A DNA stretch of 64,000 nucleotides from NCBI GenBank assembly GCA_900769645.1, contig CAAGHI010000005.1:62001-126000 (forward strand). Direction: 5' to 3'. The notes under the pieces were generated by a model. That model was given only the letters and a program-made list of their open reading frames with translations. It had not been told where the DNA came from and did not search any database. Both the position numbers and the translations under genes were made by a program. Source of the DNA: Candidatus Gastranaerophilales bacterium. Lineage in GTDB: Bacteria > Cyanobacteriota > Vampirovibrionia > Gastranaerophilales > Gastranaerophilaceae. Below, piece after piece: positions 1 to 9,185 of this stretch; position 1 is the first letter of the stretch; each line of letters starts with the position of its first letter.

Positions 1-1281
1 AAGGGAAGAACTTTTTCTTCTGCTGACAGGGTTGAAATCCAATTTAAAGACGTGAATGGTATGCGTCCGGGGGCTGGCGTTCAGATGATGGGCTTGCGAG
101 TAGGGCAGGTTGAAGAAATTACACCTGTTATTGATGGTGAAAATAGTTATGTTAAGGTAAAATTCGTTATAACTGATCCGAATGTTGAAATTCCGAAGGC
201 TTCAACTTTTTCTATTCAACAATCAGGTTTGATTGGGGAATTGTTCCTAGAAATTACTCCGCCTAAAATCAGGACTGTTTACATTCCTATGTTGAATAAA
301 GATATTCTTTATAAAGACGATGCTGTTGAGATGAAGCTAGATAAACAAATTTACGATGTCGGAAAAATTAAGAACATTGAAGTAGTTTCAAAAGAAGTTA
401 TTCCATATAGTGTGAAAGATAGGATTAAGACAAATTTTGCATATAAAGTGGATTATGTAATTAATCTCCCGGGGCTTGTTTTGCCTGAATTTTTAAAAGG
501 AAAAGTTGTCAGAGAACATGGAACAAATAAACTTTTGATTTCAACTTTGGACGATGTTGTTTTGCCATATCCGACACAAACTTCGCCTTACACTATAATT
601 GAGCCGATGAGAATTGCCGATTTTATGGATTGGCAATACAGAGCGGCTGAATCTTTAACTGAAACAAACAAAAAAATCAACGATTTGTTGTCAGATCAGG
701 TTATTGCCGAGTTGAAAATGTCTGTTCAAAATATTAATTCGCTTACAGGTCAAACAAGTATAACAATGGGCAAATTGAACGGTTTGATTGATGATTCAAG
801 CAGTGATTTGAGACAACTAATGGTTATGATGGATAAGGCAACGACTGATTTCAATATGCTTTCTTATAATATTAATAATATTATTGGCGATCCGCAATTC
901 AAGACTACGGTTATGTCTACGGCAAATTCTGTTGACAAACTTTCTCAAAACTTGAACAAAATTATCGGCAATGAAAAAGAAGCTGAGCAGATGGCAGAAG
1001 ATTTGAGAGCTATTACTCATAACGTCAATGAAATTAGTGGTTACGTAAATTCAATGACTAAAGATGATCAGTTGAAAAAGGATATCAACAGAGCTGTTGC
1101 AAATGTAAATACGGCAATGGTCGATATTTCAACGACTTTGAATACAGTCAACAAATTGACTCCGGATAAGAAAACAGAATTGCAAGCGATTATTGAAGAT
1201 ACAAAAGAAACGACTTGCAATTTGAGAAAATTCTCTGAAAAATTGAATAAGAGATTTTTGCTTTGGAGATTGATGTTCTAG
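1..1281 (+). CDS. mlaD: MlaD/MCE-family lipid transport protein (5' truncated by window)
   Basis: The frame is open from the first base, so the true start and N-terminal membrane anchor lie outside the window. The first visible ~85 residues are an MCE domain: the pattern F-K-D-V-N-G-M-R-P-G-A-G-V followed by G-L-R-V-G-Q-V-E-E-I matches the conserved MCE opening. MCE proteins bind phospholipid in the periplasm as part of Mla/Tgd-type ABC systems that move lipids between the membranes. The second half (about residue 215 onward) is polar and heptad-like, consistent with the long helical C-terminal region of such proteins. The ORF ends 36 bp before the ATG of lpxK, suggesting co-transcription with lipid A synthesis. 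Family assignment is firm; the exact transport direction is inferred. Confidence 0.85.
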   Translation, partial: KGRTFSSADRVEIQFKDVNGMRPGAGVQMMGLRVGQVEEITPVIDGENSYVKVKFVITDPNVEIPKASTFSIQQSGLIGELFLEITPPKIRTVYIPMLNKDILYKDDAVEMKLDKQIYDVGKIKNIEVVSKEVIPYSVKDRIKTNFAYKVDYVINLPGLVLPEFLKGKVVREHGTNKLLISTLDDVVLPYPTQTSPYTIIEPMRIADFMDWQYRAAESLTETNKKINDLLSDQVIAELKMSVQNINSLTGQTSITMGKLNGLIDDSSSDLRQLMVMMDKATTDFNMLSYNINNIIGDPQFKTTVMSTANSVDKLSQNLNKIIGNEKEAEQMAEDLRAITHNVNEISGYVNSMTKDDQLKKDINRAVANVNTAMVDISTTLNTVNKLTPDKKTELQAIIEDTKETTCNLRKFSEKLNKRFLLWRLMF

Positions 1282-1317
1282 GCGAATAGTTTGCGTATTG
1301 TGAGATTAAGGAAAAAT

Positions 1318-2337
1318 ATGAACCTAAAAACTGAGATAACGAAAATTCATTACAATAAAGACGCCAAGGGACTATTGGTGAAGTTGTTGGAATTTGGTTC
1401 ATTATTTTATGGAATTGGTAGTGGGCTAAAAAATCTTTTGTATGACAAAAACATTTTGAAGCCGAAAAAAGTTGACGCTTTTGTTGTTTCTGTCGGAAAT
1501 ATTACAACCGGCGGAGTTGGTAAAACTCCTGTTGTGTCAGAGATTGCTAAATATTTTGTAGCACAAGGAGAGAAAGTTGCTATTGTTTCAAGGGGCTATG
1601 GCGGAAAGCTTTCAAACAAAAATGTGAACGTAATTTCTGATGGTGAGAAAGTCTTTTATAATGCAAGACTTGCCGGAGATGAGCCGTTTTGGCTTGCTAC
1701 GAATTCAAAGGGCGCGGTTGTTATTACGACAAAAAATCGTTTTGAGGGTGCAAAGTACGCAGTGGAGAAATTTGGGGCAACTAAAATTATTTTGGACGAC
1801 GGATTTCAACATCGAAAATTGCATCGTGATTTAGATATTGTTTTGATGGATAGTAAGATGGGATTTGGCAACGAAAAACTCCTTCCGGCAGGGCCTTTAA
1901 GAGAAGGGTTGGAAGCGTTTTCTCGTATTGACAAGCTCGTTGTTGTGAGTAAAAATGTTGATCATTCAAGAGCAGAAAAACTTGCTAAAATAATGTCTAA
2001 AAAAATGAAGGTTGAAACTTTTGTTTGTAAAACAGAGCCTGATTATGTTTATAATATTAAAACAGGAGAAAAATTGGATCAAGGAACGGAAGTAACAGCG
2101 CTTTGTGCAATTGGTCAACCACAACAGTTTTATGCGTTTTTAAATGATTATAAAATTAAACAGACGATTGATTTTGACGACCATTACAGTTATGTTGAAG
2201 AAGAGTTGCCGGACGGTTTGATAATTACGACAGAAAAAGATGCTGTAAAAATGCAAAAATTCAGCCGTGATGATATTTATGCGTTGAAATTAAAAACAGT
2301 TATTGATGTTGAAAATTTGGTTAAACCTGTAAAATAA
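1318..2337 (+). CDS. lpxK: Tetraacyldisaccharide 4'-kinase
   Basis: LpxK phosphorylates the 4' position of the lipid A disaccharide at the inner membrane. A hydrophobic N-terminal segment is followed by the family Walker A GNITTGGVGKTP (residues 60-71), a glycine-rich SRGYGGK stretch, and the DDGFQH motif near residue 160. The product is 339 residues, normal for LpxK. I chose the ATG at 1318 because AAGGA lies just upstream; a TTG at 1291 would add nine residues with no such signal. It follows mlaD closely. LpxI and LpxB, which act earlier in the pathway, are encoded together at 57-59 kb. Confidence 0.93.
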   Translation: MNLKTEITKIHYNKDAKGLLVKLLEFGSLFYGIGSGLKNLLYDKNILKPKKVDAFVVSVGNITTGGVGKTPVVSEIAKYFVAQGEKVAIVSRGYGGKLSNKNVNVISDGEKVFYNARLAGDEPFWLATNSKGAVVITTKNRFEGAKYAVEKFGATKIILDDGFQHRKLHRDLDIVLMDSKMGFGNEKLLPAGPLREGLEAFSRIDKLVVVSKNVDHSRAEKLAKIMSKKMKVETFVCKTEPDYVYNIKTGEKLDQGTEVTALCAIGQPQQFYAFLNDYKIKQTIDFDDHYSYVEEELPDGLIITTEKDAVKMQKFSRDDIYALKLKTVIDVENLVKPVK

Positions 2338-2392
2338 TAATATTTGTTAATAATCCGAGAGAAAATAGAGTCATTCATGCTAAAATCAGGGT

Positions 2393-4759
2393 ATGAATAT
2401 TCTTGAAAAAAGCCGAAAATCTCTCGAATTTGATAAAATAGCTGAAAAGTTGTCTAACTTTGCTAAAACTAAGCAAAGCAAGGAGCTTTGTCTTGCAATT
2501 ACACCGTTTGACGATATTGTAAAGATTAAAAACGAATTGCAATGCACTCGTGAAGCAAAACAAATTTTGGATATGCCGAGTGATATTCCAATTGAATTTT
2601 TAGCTGATATTGCCGGAATAAAAAAGAATATGGGTGTAAGTTATTTGGCGGAAGATGAGTTGATTGATGTAGCAAAGACTCTTAGGACTTCAAGACTTGT
2701 TAAGAAGTTTTTATTTGACAATTTAGAAGAGCCGTCAAATATTCGAAATTCTGCTCAAAATCTTCTTGTTGATAAGATGTTGGAAGATAAAATTTTTGGG
2801 ACTTTTGATGAAAACTTGAATATTCGACAAGATGCAACGCCTGAATTGAAGGGCCTTTTTGCAGCTCTTCGAGATAACGAAAAGAATTTAAAAACGACTG
2901 TAAATTCTTTGTTGAATTCAGCTGAATTTTCAAAACATTTGCAAGAAAATATTTACACAACTCGTGATGATAGAATTGTTTTTCAGGTTATGGCATCATC
3001 TAAAAGTAAGGTTCCTGGGATTGTTCACGATGTTTCTGCGACGAACAAAACGTTTTATATAGAGCCTGCACAAATTGTTCCGCTTAACAATAAAATTCGT
3101 GAAATCAAAGCAAATATTCATTCAGAAATGGTGAAAATTCTTGCCGGTTTGACATCGCTTGTTAAAGATGAAATTAATGAGCTTGAACTTTCGGAACAAA
3201 TTCTTGCAAGAATTGATTATAATTTTGCAAAAGCTCGTTATGCCGTGAAAATCCACGCAATTGAGCCTGATATCGTGACGCATAAGTTGCTTGAATTTGA
3301 AAATATGAAACACCCACTTTTGATTGGGAATGTTGAAAATGTAGTAACGAATAATTTTGAAATCGGTAAAGATTATAAATCAATTATAATTACAGGTTCC
3401 AATACCGGCGGTAAAACGGTTACCATAAAGACTATCGGGGTGTTTATTTTGATGGCAAAAGCTGGTATGTTTTTGCCGTGCACGATGGCAAAGGTTTACC
3501 CATTTGAGAGTGTTTTTGCTGACATCGGGGACGATCAGAGTATTTTGCAAAACCTTTCGACTTTTTCATCGCACATGACAAATATTATTGAGATTTTGAA
3601 CCAAAGTAATGAAAAATCTTTTGTTCTGCTTGATGAAATTTGCGCAGGCACAGATCCTGTTGAGGGTGCGGTTTTGGCGCAAGTTATATTGGAAAAACTT
3701 GCTCAAAAAGATGTGATGTCAACGATTACGACTCACTATGGAGAACTTAAGGCCCTTGAATATTCAAATCCATATTTCAAAAATGCGTCTGTTGAATTTA
3801 ATACAACAACTTTGAAACCTACATATAAGCTGCTTATCGGAATTCCGGGGCTTAGTAATGCAATTGCGATTGCGACGAATTTAGGGCTTGATAAAGAACT
3901 TACAGAAAAAGCGAAAGAAATAGTTGTTTCAACAAAAGATCCGTCTATTCTTGTTGTTGAAAAATTACAGGAAACTCAGGCAAAACTCGCTCAAAATCTT
4001 GAAGAAGCGGAAGAATTAAAAGAAACTTCTGAAAGTTTGAAGTCAGAGTACGAGGATTCTTTGGCGCAAATTAAAAAAGATAAAAAGAAAACCGTCAAGA
4101 TTATTAAGGACAAATTCGATAGAGAATTGTTGGAAGTTAAGGCGGAAATTAAAAATATTCTGGAAGAATTGAGGCGTGAAAAATCTGAGAAAATCGCTCG
4201 TCGTTCGTATGCAAGATTGGCGCAAACCGAGCAGAAATTTAGAGGTAAACTTTCTGATTATGATGAAAAACAGCAGTATGAAGAAATCGATTGGGCGCAA
4301 GTTGCGACTGGAGAAAAACTTTTGTTGAAGGAAATGAATCAGCCTGTAACATTGCTTGTGTTACCCGACAAAAACGATAATGTTCTTGTTCAAATGGGTA
4401 ATTTTAAGACAAAAATTAAGAAAGAAAAACTTGCGCCTTATGATGTAGCTTATGAACGGAAAGAAAATGTTTATCGACCAAGTTCGTTGAATAAGTTTGA
4501 ACTTAGAAAAGCTAGTGTTTCAAGCACTCTTGACTTGCGAGGTTATAAGGTTGAGGACGCCCTTGACAGTCTGGAATTTTATTTGGATAAAGCAAGCCTT
4601 GCAAATCTTGCGTGTGTGACGATAATTCACGGGCATGGAACTGGAGCCTTGAAATCAGCTGTAAGGGATTTCTTGTCGACTTCACCTTATGTTGCGAAAT
4701 ATCGCCCAGGGGAAGATTCCGAAGGTGGCGATGGTGTAAGCGTTGTGGATATCAAGTAG
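2393..4759 (+). CDS. mutS2: Endonuclease MutS2 / ribosome-rescue ATPase
   Basis: This is a 788-residue MutS2. It has a MutS-type core with Walker A GSNTGGKT (about 335-342) and Walker B VLLDEICAGTDP (about 410). A charged coiled-coil linker (about 510-620) follows, then a C-terminal Smr domain (about 715-788) with LDLRGYK and the HGHGTGALK loop. The MutS1 mismatch-recognition domain is absent, as expected. MutS2 has been described as a suppressor of recombination and, in Bacillus, as a factor acting on collided ribosomes. An extended -10 (TGC TAAAAT, 2378-2386) ends six bases before the ATG and no Shine-Dalgarno sequence is present, so the transcript may be leaderless. Confidence 0.95.
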   Translation: MNILEKSRKSLEFDKIAEKLSNFAKTKQSKELCLAITPFDDIVKIKNELQCTREAKQILDMPSDIPIEFLADIAGIKKNMGVSYLAEDELIDVAKTLRTSRLVKKFLFDNLEEPSNIRNSAQNLLVDKMLEDKIFGTFDENLNIRQDATPELKGLFAALRDNEKNLKTTVNSLLNSAEFSKHLQENIYTTRDDRIVFQVMASSKSKVPGIVHDVSATNKTFYIEPAQIVPLNNKIREIKANIHSEMVKILAGLTSLVKDEINELELSEQILARIDYNFAKARYAVKIHAIEPDIVTHKLLEFENMKHPLLIGNVENVVTNNFEIGKDYKSIIITGSNTGGKTVTIKTIGVFILMAKAGMFLPCTMAKVYPFESVFADIGDDQSILQNLSTFSSHMTNIIEILNQSNEKSFVLLDEICAGTDPVEGAVLAQVILEKLAQKDVMSTITTHYGELKALEYSNPYFKNASVEFNTTTLKPTYKLLIGIPGLSNAIAIATNLGLDKELTEKAKEIVVSTKDPSILVVEKLQETQAKLAQNLEEAEELKETSESLKSEYEDSLAQIKKDKKKTVKIIKDKFDRELLEVKAEIKNILEELRREKSEKIARRSYARLAQTEQKFRGKLSDYDEKQQYEEIDWAQVATGEKLLLKEMNQPVTLLVLPDKNDNVLVQMGNFKTKIKKEKLAPYDVAYERKENVYRPSSLNKFELRKASVSSTLDLRGYKVEDALDSLEFYLDKASLANLACVTIIHGHGTGALKSAVRDFLSTSPYVAKYRPGEDSEGGDGVSVVDIK

Positions 4760-4789
4760 GACAAATGTGAATGGCTCCTAACAATACAT

Positions 4790-4830
4790 GCGAGGTTGTG
4801 TTCTGTACAACTTCGCTTATATTGTTTTGT
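4790..4830 (+). terminator. Likely rho-independent terminator of mutS2
   Basis: A ten-pair stem (4790-4799 with 4807-4816, one G-U pair) and a seven-base loop are followed by the T-rich tail TTATATTGTTTTGTTT. It lies about 30 bp after the mutS2 stop. Confidence 0.55.
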
Positions 4831-4847
4831 TTACACACTTAGCATTC

Positions 4848-4874
4848 AGCGAGTCAGTTAAATTCTGACTCGCT
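4848..4874. repeat. Perfect 10-bp inverted repeat (hairpin)
   Basis: AGCGAGTCAG (4848-4857) pairs exactly with CTGACTCGCT (4865-4874) across a seven-base AT loop. It sits between the mutS2 terminator and the broken primase gene. There is no T-tract. It could be a second terminator, a boundary of the decayed element, or a regulatory hairpin; the sequence does not decide. Confidence 0.6.
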
Positions 4875-4904
4875 TCAAGGAATGCTCAAACAAAGGAAAC
4901 TTAA

Positions 4905-5301
4905 ATGCAACAAAAATTAGAACAATTACTATCAGAACAATTGTACACATACCAGCCGTTTCCCTGTAAACTTGGGAAAAAATGCCAGCAACCCCTAATG
5001 GGTTTAAAGATGCAAAACAATACTACGTATTAGATTTAGCCAAAGATGTGTATAACGTAGGTCTAGCTTGTGAAACATCGAATTTAATTGCTATTGATTG
5101 TGATTATGATCCATTGCGAGGTTATGATGGTGAAGCTACACTTCGTATGTTTGAAGCTAAATATGGGAAATTGCCACGTATGCTAACTCAGTCAACCTCT
5201 AGAGCTGAAAGCACTATATCTTCAGTGGCAATGGGATTGTAAACCCCATTGGGAAACTAAGCCAAGATATTGACATAAATTTAAAGATATTAAGAAAATA
5301 A
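4905..5301 (+). pseudogene. Decayed primase-polymerase (PrimPol) N-terminal fragment
   Basis: Three short reading frames join into one protein resembling the N-terminal bifunctional primase/polymerase domain of phage and plasmid replication proteins. Frame one starts at ATG 4905 and runs to an A6 run near 4977-4982. Frame two continues as MPATPNGFKDA, then NLIAIDCDYDP (acidic catalytic-type motif) and LPRMLTQST. Frame three continues with HYIFSGNGIVNPIGK and QDIDI, then stops at 5301. Each junction fits a single one-base deletion. The rest of the protein (helicase portion) is absent. It is probably a relic of an integrated phage or plasmid. A sequencing error at the A run is possible, but the second shift and the truncation make a dead gene more likely. 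Confidence 0.75.
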
Positions 5302-5329
5302 ATTCATATAAACAGATGATTTTGTTGCA

Positions 5330-5335
5330 TATAAT
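5330..5335 (+). promoter_or_regulatory. -10 element TATAAT before the helicase cassette
   Basis: A perfect TATAAT at 5330-5335 lies directly before the ATG at 5338. A transcript starting about seven bases downstream would exclude that ATG and favour the one at 5356. No convincing -35 is visible. Confidence 0.4.
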
Positions 5336-5355
5336 ATATGTTTATAATCAAAATT

Positions 5356-7902
5356 ATGTCGACAAAAACATCGTTGCTGCACGAACTTAAATTTAAAGGA
5401 ATATGGCGTTCGTATCAACAAAGAGTTTTAAATGAATTAGATTATCATTTAGATGATAGTAAACTGAATATAGTGGCTGCACCAGGGGCTGGAAAAACCA
5501 TTTTAGGTATTGAAGTTTTACGCAGACTTAATAATCCGGTATTCATTTTAGCCCCTACTATAACTATAAGAAATCAGTGGAAACAAAGAATTATTGACAA
5601 TTTTTTGCCGGAAGGTGTACAAAAAGAACTTGTAAGCACTGATATAAAAGATTTAACTGAAATAACAATTTCTACTTATCAGGCTTTACATTCTTTGTAT
5701 AAAGACCATACTGAAAGAGAAATTTTTATAAATAAAGTTAAAAAGCTTGGTATCAATACTTTAATTCTTGATGAGGCACATCATTTAAGGACAGAATGGT
5801 GGGCAACTTTGAATAATTTATATTCCGAATTAAATAATAAAAATTTTAAAATCGTATCGTTAACAGGCACTCCGCCATACGATGTTTCGCCAGCAGAATG
5901 GGAAAATTATAACTCTCTTTGTGGTCCGGTAGATGCAGAAATCTCAATTCCGGAACTTGTAAAAGAAGGCGATTTATGTCCTCATCAAGATTTAATTTAT
6001 TTTTCAAATTTAACAGAAGAAGAACAGCAGACAGTTTTTGATTTTGAAGAAAAAAGAAACTCTTTTTTTAAAGATATTTCACAACATTCTGACGTTTTGT
6101 ACGCAATTGAGGGGTCTCAATTTATAAATAATTTGGATGATAATACGGATATAATATATAAAGATACAAGTTTTACGGTTGCATTAATTTCATATCTCTT
6201 AAATGAAAATTCTCTGAGTGTGAATGCGAGGATTTTAACAGAATTTTTAGGATTAAATATAGAACAAATTCCAAAATTTGATTACGAGATTGCAGAAGTT
6301 TTATTTAGCGGAATAATAGGGAAATTTCAAACATATTTCAAAAATGTTCCTTTAATAAAAAGAAAATTAAAAGAATACAAATTGATTAATGGAAAAACTG
6401 TCGATTTTACAGGAAAAGTTGATTTTAAAAAACTCTTTGCAAGAAGCAAAAACAAGTTAGATGCAATACATAAAATTACTGATTTTGAATATAAAAATCT
6501 GGGTAAAGATTTGCGTGAAGTTGTTTTGCTGGATTATATCGGAAAAGGTGATAGCGAGGGACTCAACATATTAACAGTATTTGACAAAATACAAAATTTG
6601 CATATTCCTTGTGCAATTTTGACGGGCTCTCTTTATGTTATTCCTAAAACTTCAAAAGAAAAATTATACGAAATATTAAATAAAAGAAATATAGATAATT
6701 CCAAAGTTTTAACCTCAGAATTTAGCAAAGATTATTTGCGAGTTGAAATTTATGGAAATGTCGAGATTGTTTCTGTAATGACAGAATTATTTGAGGCAGG
6801 TTTAATTAATATTTTGATTGGAACAGCTGCATTATTAGGTGAAGGTTGGGATTCGCCATGCGTTAATACTCTTATAATTGCTAGTGTTGTCGGGTCGTTT
6901 ATGTTATCTAACCAAATGCGAGGACGTGCTTTAAGAATAGATAAAAATAATCCGCACAAAACGTCTAATATTTGGCATTTAGTGTCATTATTAAATAGTG
7001 AACAATCTCCGGATTTGTGCACTATTGAAAAAAGATTTAATTCATTTGAAGGAATAAGTTACAAAGACGATAGAATTCAAAGCGGGATAGAGCGTCTTGG
7101 ACTTAATACTAAGTATATAGATACAGTAAACTGTAAAAAATTGAATGAGACAATATTAAAATATTCAAAAAACAGAAATAGTTTAAACAACAAATGGCAA
7201 CAAGTATTCAAAAAAAGTAAAATAACTGAAACTAATATGGCTCCACAAGTTTACGACGTTATATTGGGGAATGAAACCCAGCAAACAATTGTTTGTGCTG
7301 ATATCCCTAAATGGTGTATTGGGTTAGAATATTTTATAAAAAAATGTAGTATTTCAAGAAAAAAACGAAACATTAATTTTTTAGAAAAATTGTTTTTGCG
7401 AACTTGTAATCATTTTAAACTTATACCAAATAACTATACAAGCATAATAAAAAATAATTTTGTGCAGTATGAACGTGAAAATATTTTAGAAAGTATAGCG
7501 AATTCTCTTTTAACTGTATTGTTTGACTTGTCACAGATAAAAACAGATTATAAGCGTATTAGCCTGAAAATTAATACAGAATTGAATTCCAAATTTTATA
7601 TTACATTAATCGGTTGTTCAAATTATGAAAGGAACATTTTTATAAAAGCCTTTAATGAAATATTTTGTATAAATGATAAGAACAGATATATTGTCAAATT
7701 AAATTATAAGTACATTGCAATTCCGGAATGTATAGCAACACATCGCAAACATGTAGAACAGTTTGTTAAATATCTGGAAGAGAAAGTCGGATATTGTGAT
7801 ATAATCTACACAAGAAATCCGCAAAATTATAAAGAATTATTGAATGCGAAATTCAATGTACTTAATTGTGGACAGGTTAAACAAAGCAGAGTATGGATAT
7901 GA
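5356..7902 (+). CDS. DEAD/DEAH-box superfamily II helicase, uncharacterised family
   Basis: This is an SF2 helicase of 848 residues from ATG 5356; the in-frame ATG at 5338 sits on the -10 element and would add six residues. In 5338 numbering, the motifs are Walker A APGAGKT (48-54), DEAH (145-148), SLTGTP motif III (174-179), ALLGEGWDSP (about 500) and the QMRGRALR motif VI (about 527-534). The C-terminal ~230 residues are a separate domain ending in a YIAIPE...IIYTRNPQNYKELLNAKF stretch. I know this arrangement from unannotated helicases but not its function. The gene overlaps the J-domain gene by 10 bp, and that gene overlaps the PspA gene, so the three form one transcription unit. Base composition looks more AT-rich than the neighbouring housekeeping genes, suggesting transfer. 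Confidence 0.85.
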   Translation: MSTKTSLLHELKFKGIWRSYQQRVLNELDYHLDDSKLNIVAAPGAGKTILGIEVLRRLNNPVFILAPTITIRNQWKQRIIDNFLPEGVQKELVSTDIKDLTEITISTYQALHSLYKDHTEREIFINKVKKLGINTLILDEAHHLRTEWWATLNNLYSELNNKNFKIVSLTGTPPYDVSPAEWENYNSLCGPVDAEISIPELVKEGDLCPHQDLIYFSNLTEEEQQTVFDFEEKRNSFFKDISQHSDVLYAIEGSQFINNLDDNTDIIYKDTSFTVALISYLLNENSLSVNARILTEFLGLNIEQIPKFDYEIAEVLFSGIIGKFQTYFKNVPLIKRKLKEYKLINGKTVDFTGKVDFKKLFARSKNKLDAIHKITDFEYKNLGKDLREVVLLDYIGKGDSEGLNILTVFDKIQNLHIPCAILTGSLYVIPKTSKEKLYEILNKRNIDNSKVLTSEFSKDYLRVEIYGNVEIVSVMTELFEAGLINILIGTAALLGEGWDSPCVNTLIIASVVGSFMLSNQMRGRALRIDKNNPHKTSNIWHLVSLLNSEQSPDLCTIEKRFNSFEGISYKDDRIQSGIERLGLNTKYIDTVNCKKLNETILKYSKNRNSLNNKWQQVFKKSKITETNMAPQVYDVILGNETQQTIVCADIPKWCIGLEYFIKKCSISRKKRNINFLEKLFLRTCNHFKLIPNNYTSIIKNNFVQYERENILESIANSLLTVLFDLSQIKTDYKRISLKINTELNSKFYITLIGCSNYERNIFIKAFNEIFCINDKNRYIVKLNYKYIAIPECIATHRKHVEQFVKYLEEKVGYCDIIYTRNPQNYKELLNAKFNVLNCGQVKQSRVWI

Positions 7903-8231
7903 GCTTATTTAAAAGAATAGAAAACATAATAAAAAGTAATATAAATCATAAAGATGATGTAAACATAAATATTGATACTTATGAAGATATTTACTATAAT
8001 GATTCTAATGATATTCCAAATAAAGAAAATGAATTGGAGAAAAAATATTATAAAGTTTTGGAATTAGAATATGGTACTGATTTTAAAGAAATAAAAAAAG
8101 CATATAAACGTTTACTAAAAAAATATCACCCTGATTTATTTCAAAACAAACCCGAAAAATTAAAATCTGCACAAGAGGTTACAAGACAAATAAATGAAGC
8201 ATATACATATTTTGAAAGGAAATACTTATGA
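7893..8231 (+). CDS. Small J-domain (DnaJ-like) protein
   Basis: The product is 112 residues, with a polar, asparagine- and aspartate-rich N-terminal half and a J domain in the C-terminal ~65 residues. The J domain shows YYKVLELEYGTDFKEIKKAY, then the invariant HPD at 79-81, then a helix IV ending INEAYTYFE. There is no G/F region, zinc finger or substrate domain, so it is a class C J-protein that should recruit an Hsp70 to a specific client. It overlaps the helicase stop by 10 bp and shares ATGA with the following pspA-like gene. That context makes the PspA protein the obvious candidate client; this is inference. A second ATG at 7899 is possible. Confidence 0.88.
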   Translation: MDMSLFKRIENIIKSNINHKDDVNINIDTYEDIYYNDSNDIPNKENELEKKYYKVLELEYGTDFKEIKKAYKRLLKKYHPDLFQNKPEKLKSAQEVTRQINEAYTYFERKYL

Positions 8232-8980
8232 ACATATTAACTAGAATTTTTAAATTTATGCAATCAGAAGCACATGCACTTGTTTCAAAATTTGAAGACC
8301 CTGTAAAATTAATTGAACAAGGCATTCGTGATTTAAAGAAAGATTTTGATGAATCAATGAGAAGCGTTGCTCAAATAAAAGCAATCGCAATAGGAGCTAA
8401 AAAAGAACTTGAAACAAAAAAACAAATTGCCGCAGATTATGAGCAGAAAGCAATGTTGCTTTTGCAGAAAGCGAAAAATGGTGAGTTAGAAGAAGCAGAG
8501 GCAGACAGACTAGCCACAGAAGCTTTAAAGAAACGACAAGAAGCATTAAAAGAAGTTGAAAAACTTACAAATGATGTAAAAAACTATGATGCATCATTAG
8601 AACAAATGAGTAAAAAGGTATTAGAACTTAAAAATAAAATTAAAGACTCAGAAAATGAATATAATTCACTAAAAGCTCGTGCAACCGTTGCAAGAACAAC
8701 AAAGAAAGTTAATCAACAATTGTCATCAGTCAGTTCTGATTCAACAATGTCAATGATTGAAGATATGAAAACAAAAATTAATGCAGAAGAAAATCTAGCA
8801 CAAGCATACGGTGAAGTATCCGGAGTTGAAACATCAATAGATGACGAAATAAATAAAGCGATTGGAATGGATATAGATATACAAAAATCTTTAGCAGAAA
8901 TGAAGCAAAAATTGATAGCTAATCCGAATTCTCAAAATGTTGACAGTATAGAAGATTTAAAAAAGGATTTGGATTCTTAA
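8228..8980 (+). CDS. PspA/IM30 (Vipp1)-family membrane-stress protein
   Basis: The product is 250 residues, almost wholly helical coiled coil. It begins MNILTRIFKFMQSEAHALVS and continues EDPVKLIEQGIRDLKKDF, the opening of PspA/IM30 proteins. Long charged helices follow, then the A-Y-G-E-V-S-G helix. PspA/IM30 proteins are ESCRT-III relatives that form rods and rings on damaged inner membrane. The ATG overlaps the J-domain stop (ATGA) with GAAAGGA upstream. The last ~30 residues are charged and could form an extra helix, as in Vipp1, but I cannot separate PspA from Vipp1 by eye. The pairing with a J protein recalls chloroplast VIPP1 and its co-chaperone CDJ2. Confidence 0.9.
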   Translation: MNILTRIFKFMQSEAHALVSKFEDPVKLIEQGIRDLKKDFDESMRSVAQIKAIAIGAKKELETKKQIAADYEQKAMLLLQKAKNGELEEAEADRLATEALKKRQEALKEVEKLTNDVKNYDASLEQMSKKVLELKNKIKDSENEYNSLKARATVARTTKKVNQQLSSVSSDSTMSMIEDMKTKINAEENLAQAYGEVSGVETSIDDEINKAIGMDIDIQKSLAEMKQKLIANPNSQNVDSIEDLKKDLDS

Positions 8981-9010
8981 AATAAAAGCTTATTTGTAGA
9001 CTTTGCCTAG

Positions 9011-9084
9011 AAATAATCATTCTATCCGTTCAACCTAAAAATGTTTAATTTGACCGTTTTGGTGTACGGATAGATTGATTATTT
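9011..9084. repeat. Long inverted repeat, 19-bp arms with one mismatch
   Basis: AAATAATCATTCTATCCGT (9011-9029) pairs with the arm at 9066-9084 with one mismatch, and pairing continues partly inward (CAACC-AAAA with TTTT-GGTG). The 36-base centre contains TTTAATTTGACCGTTTTGG. It sits between the convergent pspA-like and repeat-protein genes, so it may act as a bidirectional terminator. The left arm recurs at 10802-10824, however, which argues for a mobile or recombination-related repeat. Confidence 0.8.
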
Positions 9085-9185
9085 TCTACCACTCTCTAGA
9101 TGTAAACTGACACATAGTATAATTTCTTTTAACTGACAGTTTGATTATTTGGTTAAGTAAATTATAAAACGAATTTAAGTTTTCC

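Noticed and set aside
4982..5242. An 86-residue frame as an intact gene
   Set aside because: It is the middle piece of a frameshifted PrimPol domain; homologous sequence continues in other frames on both sides.
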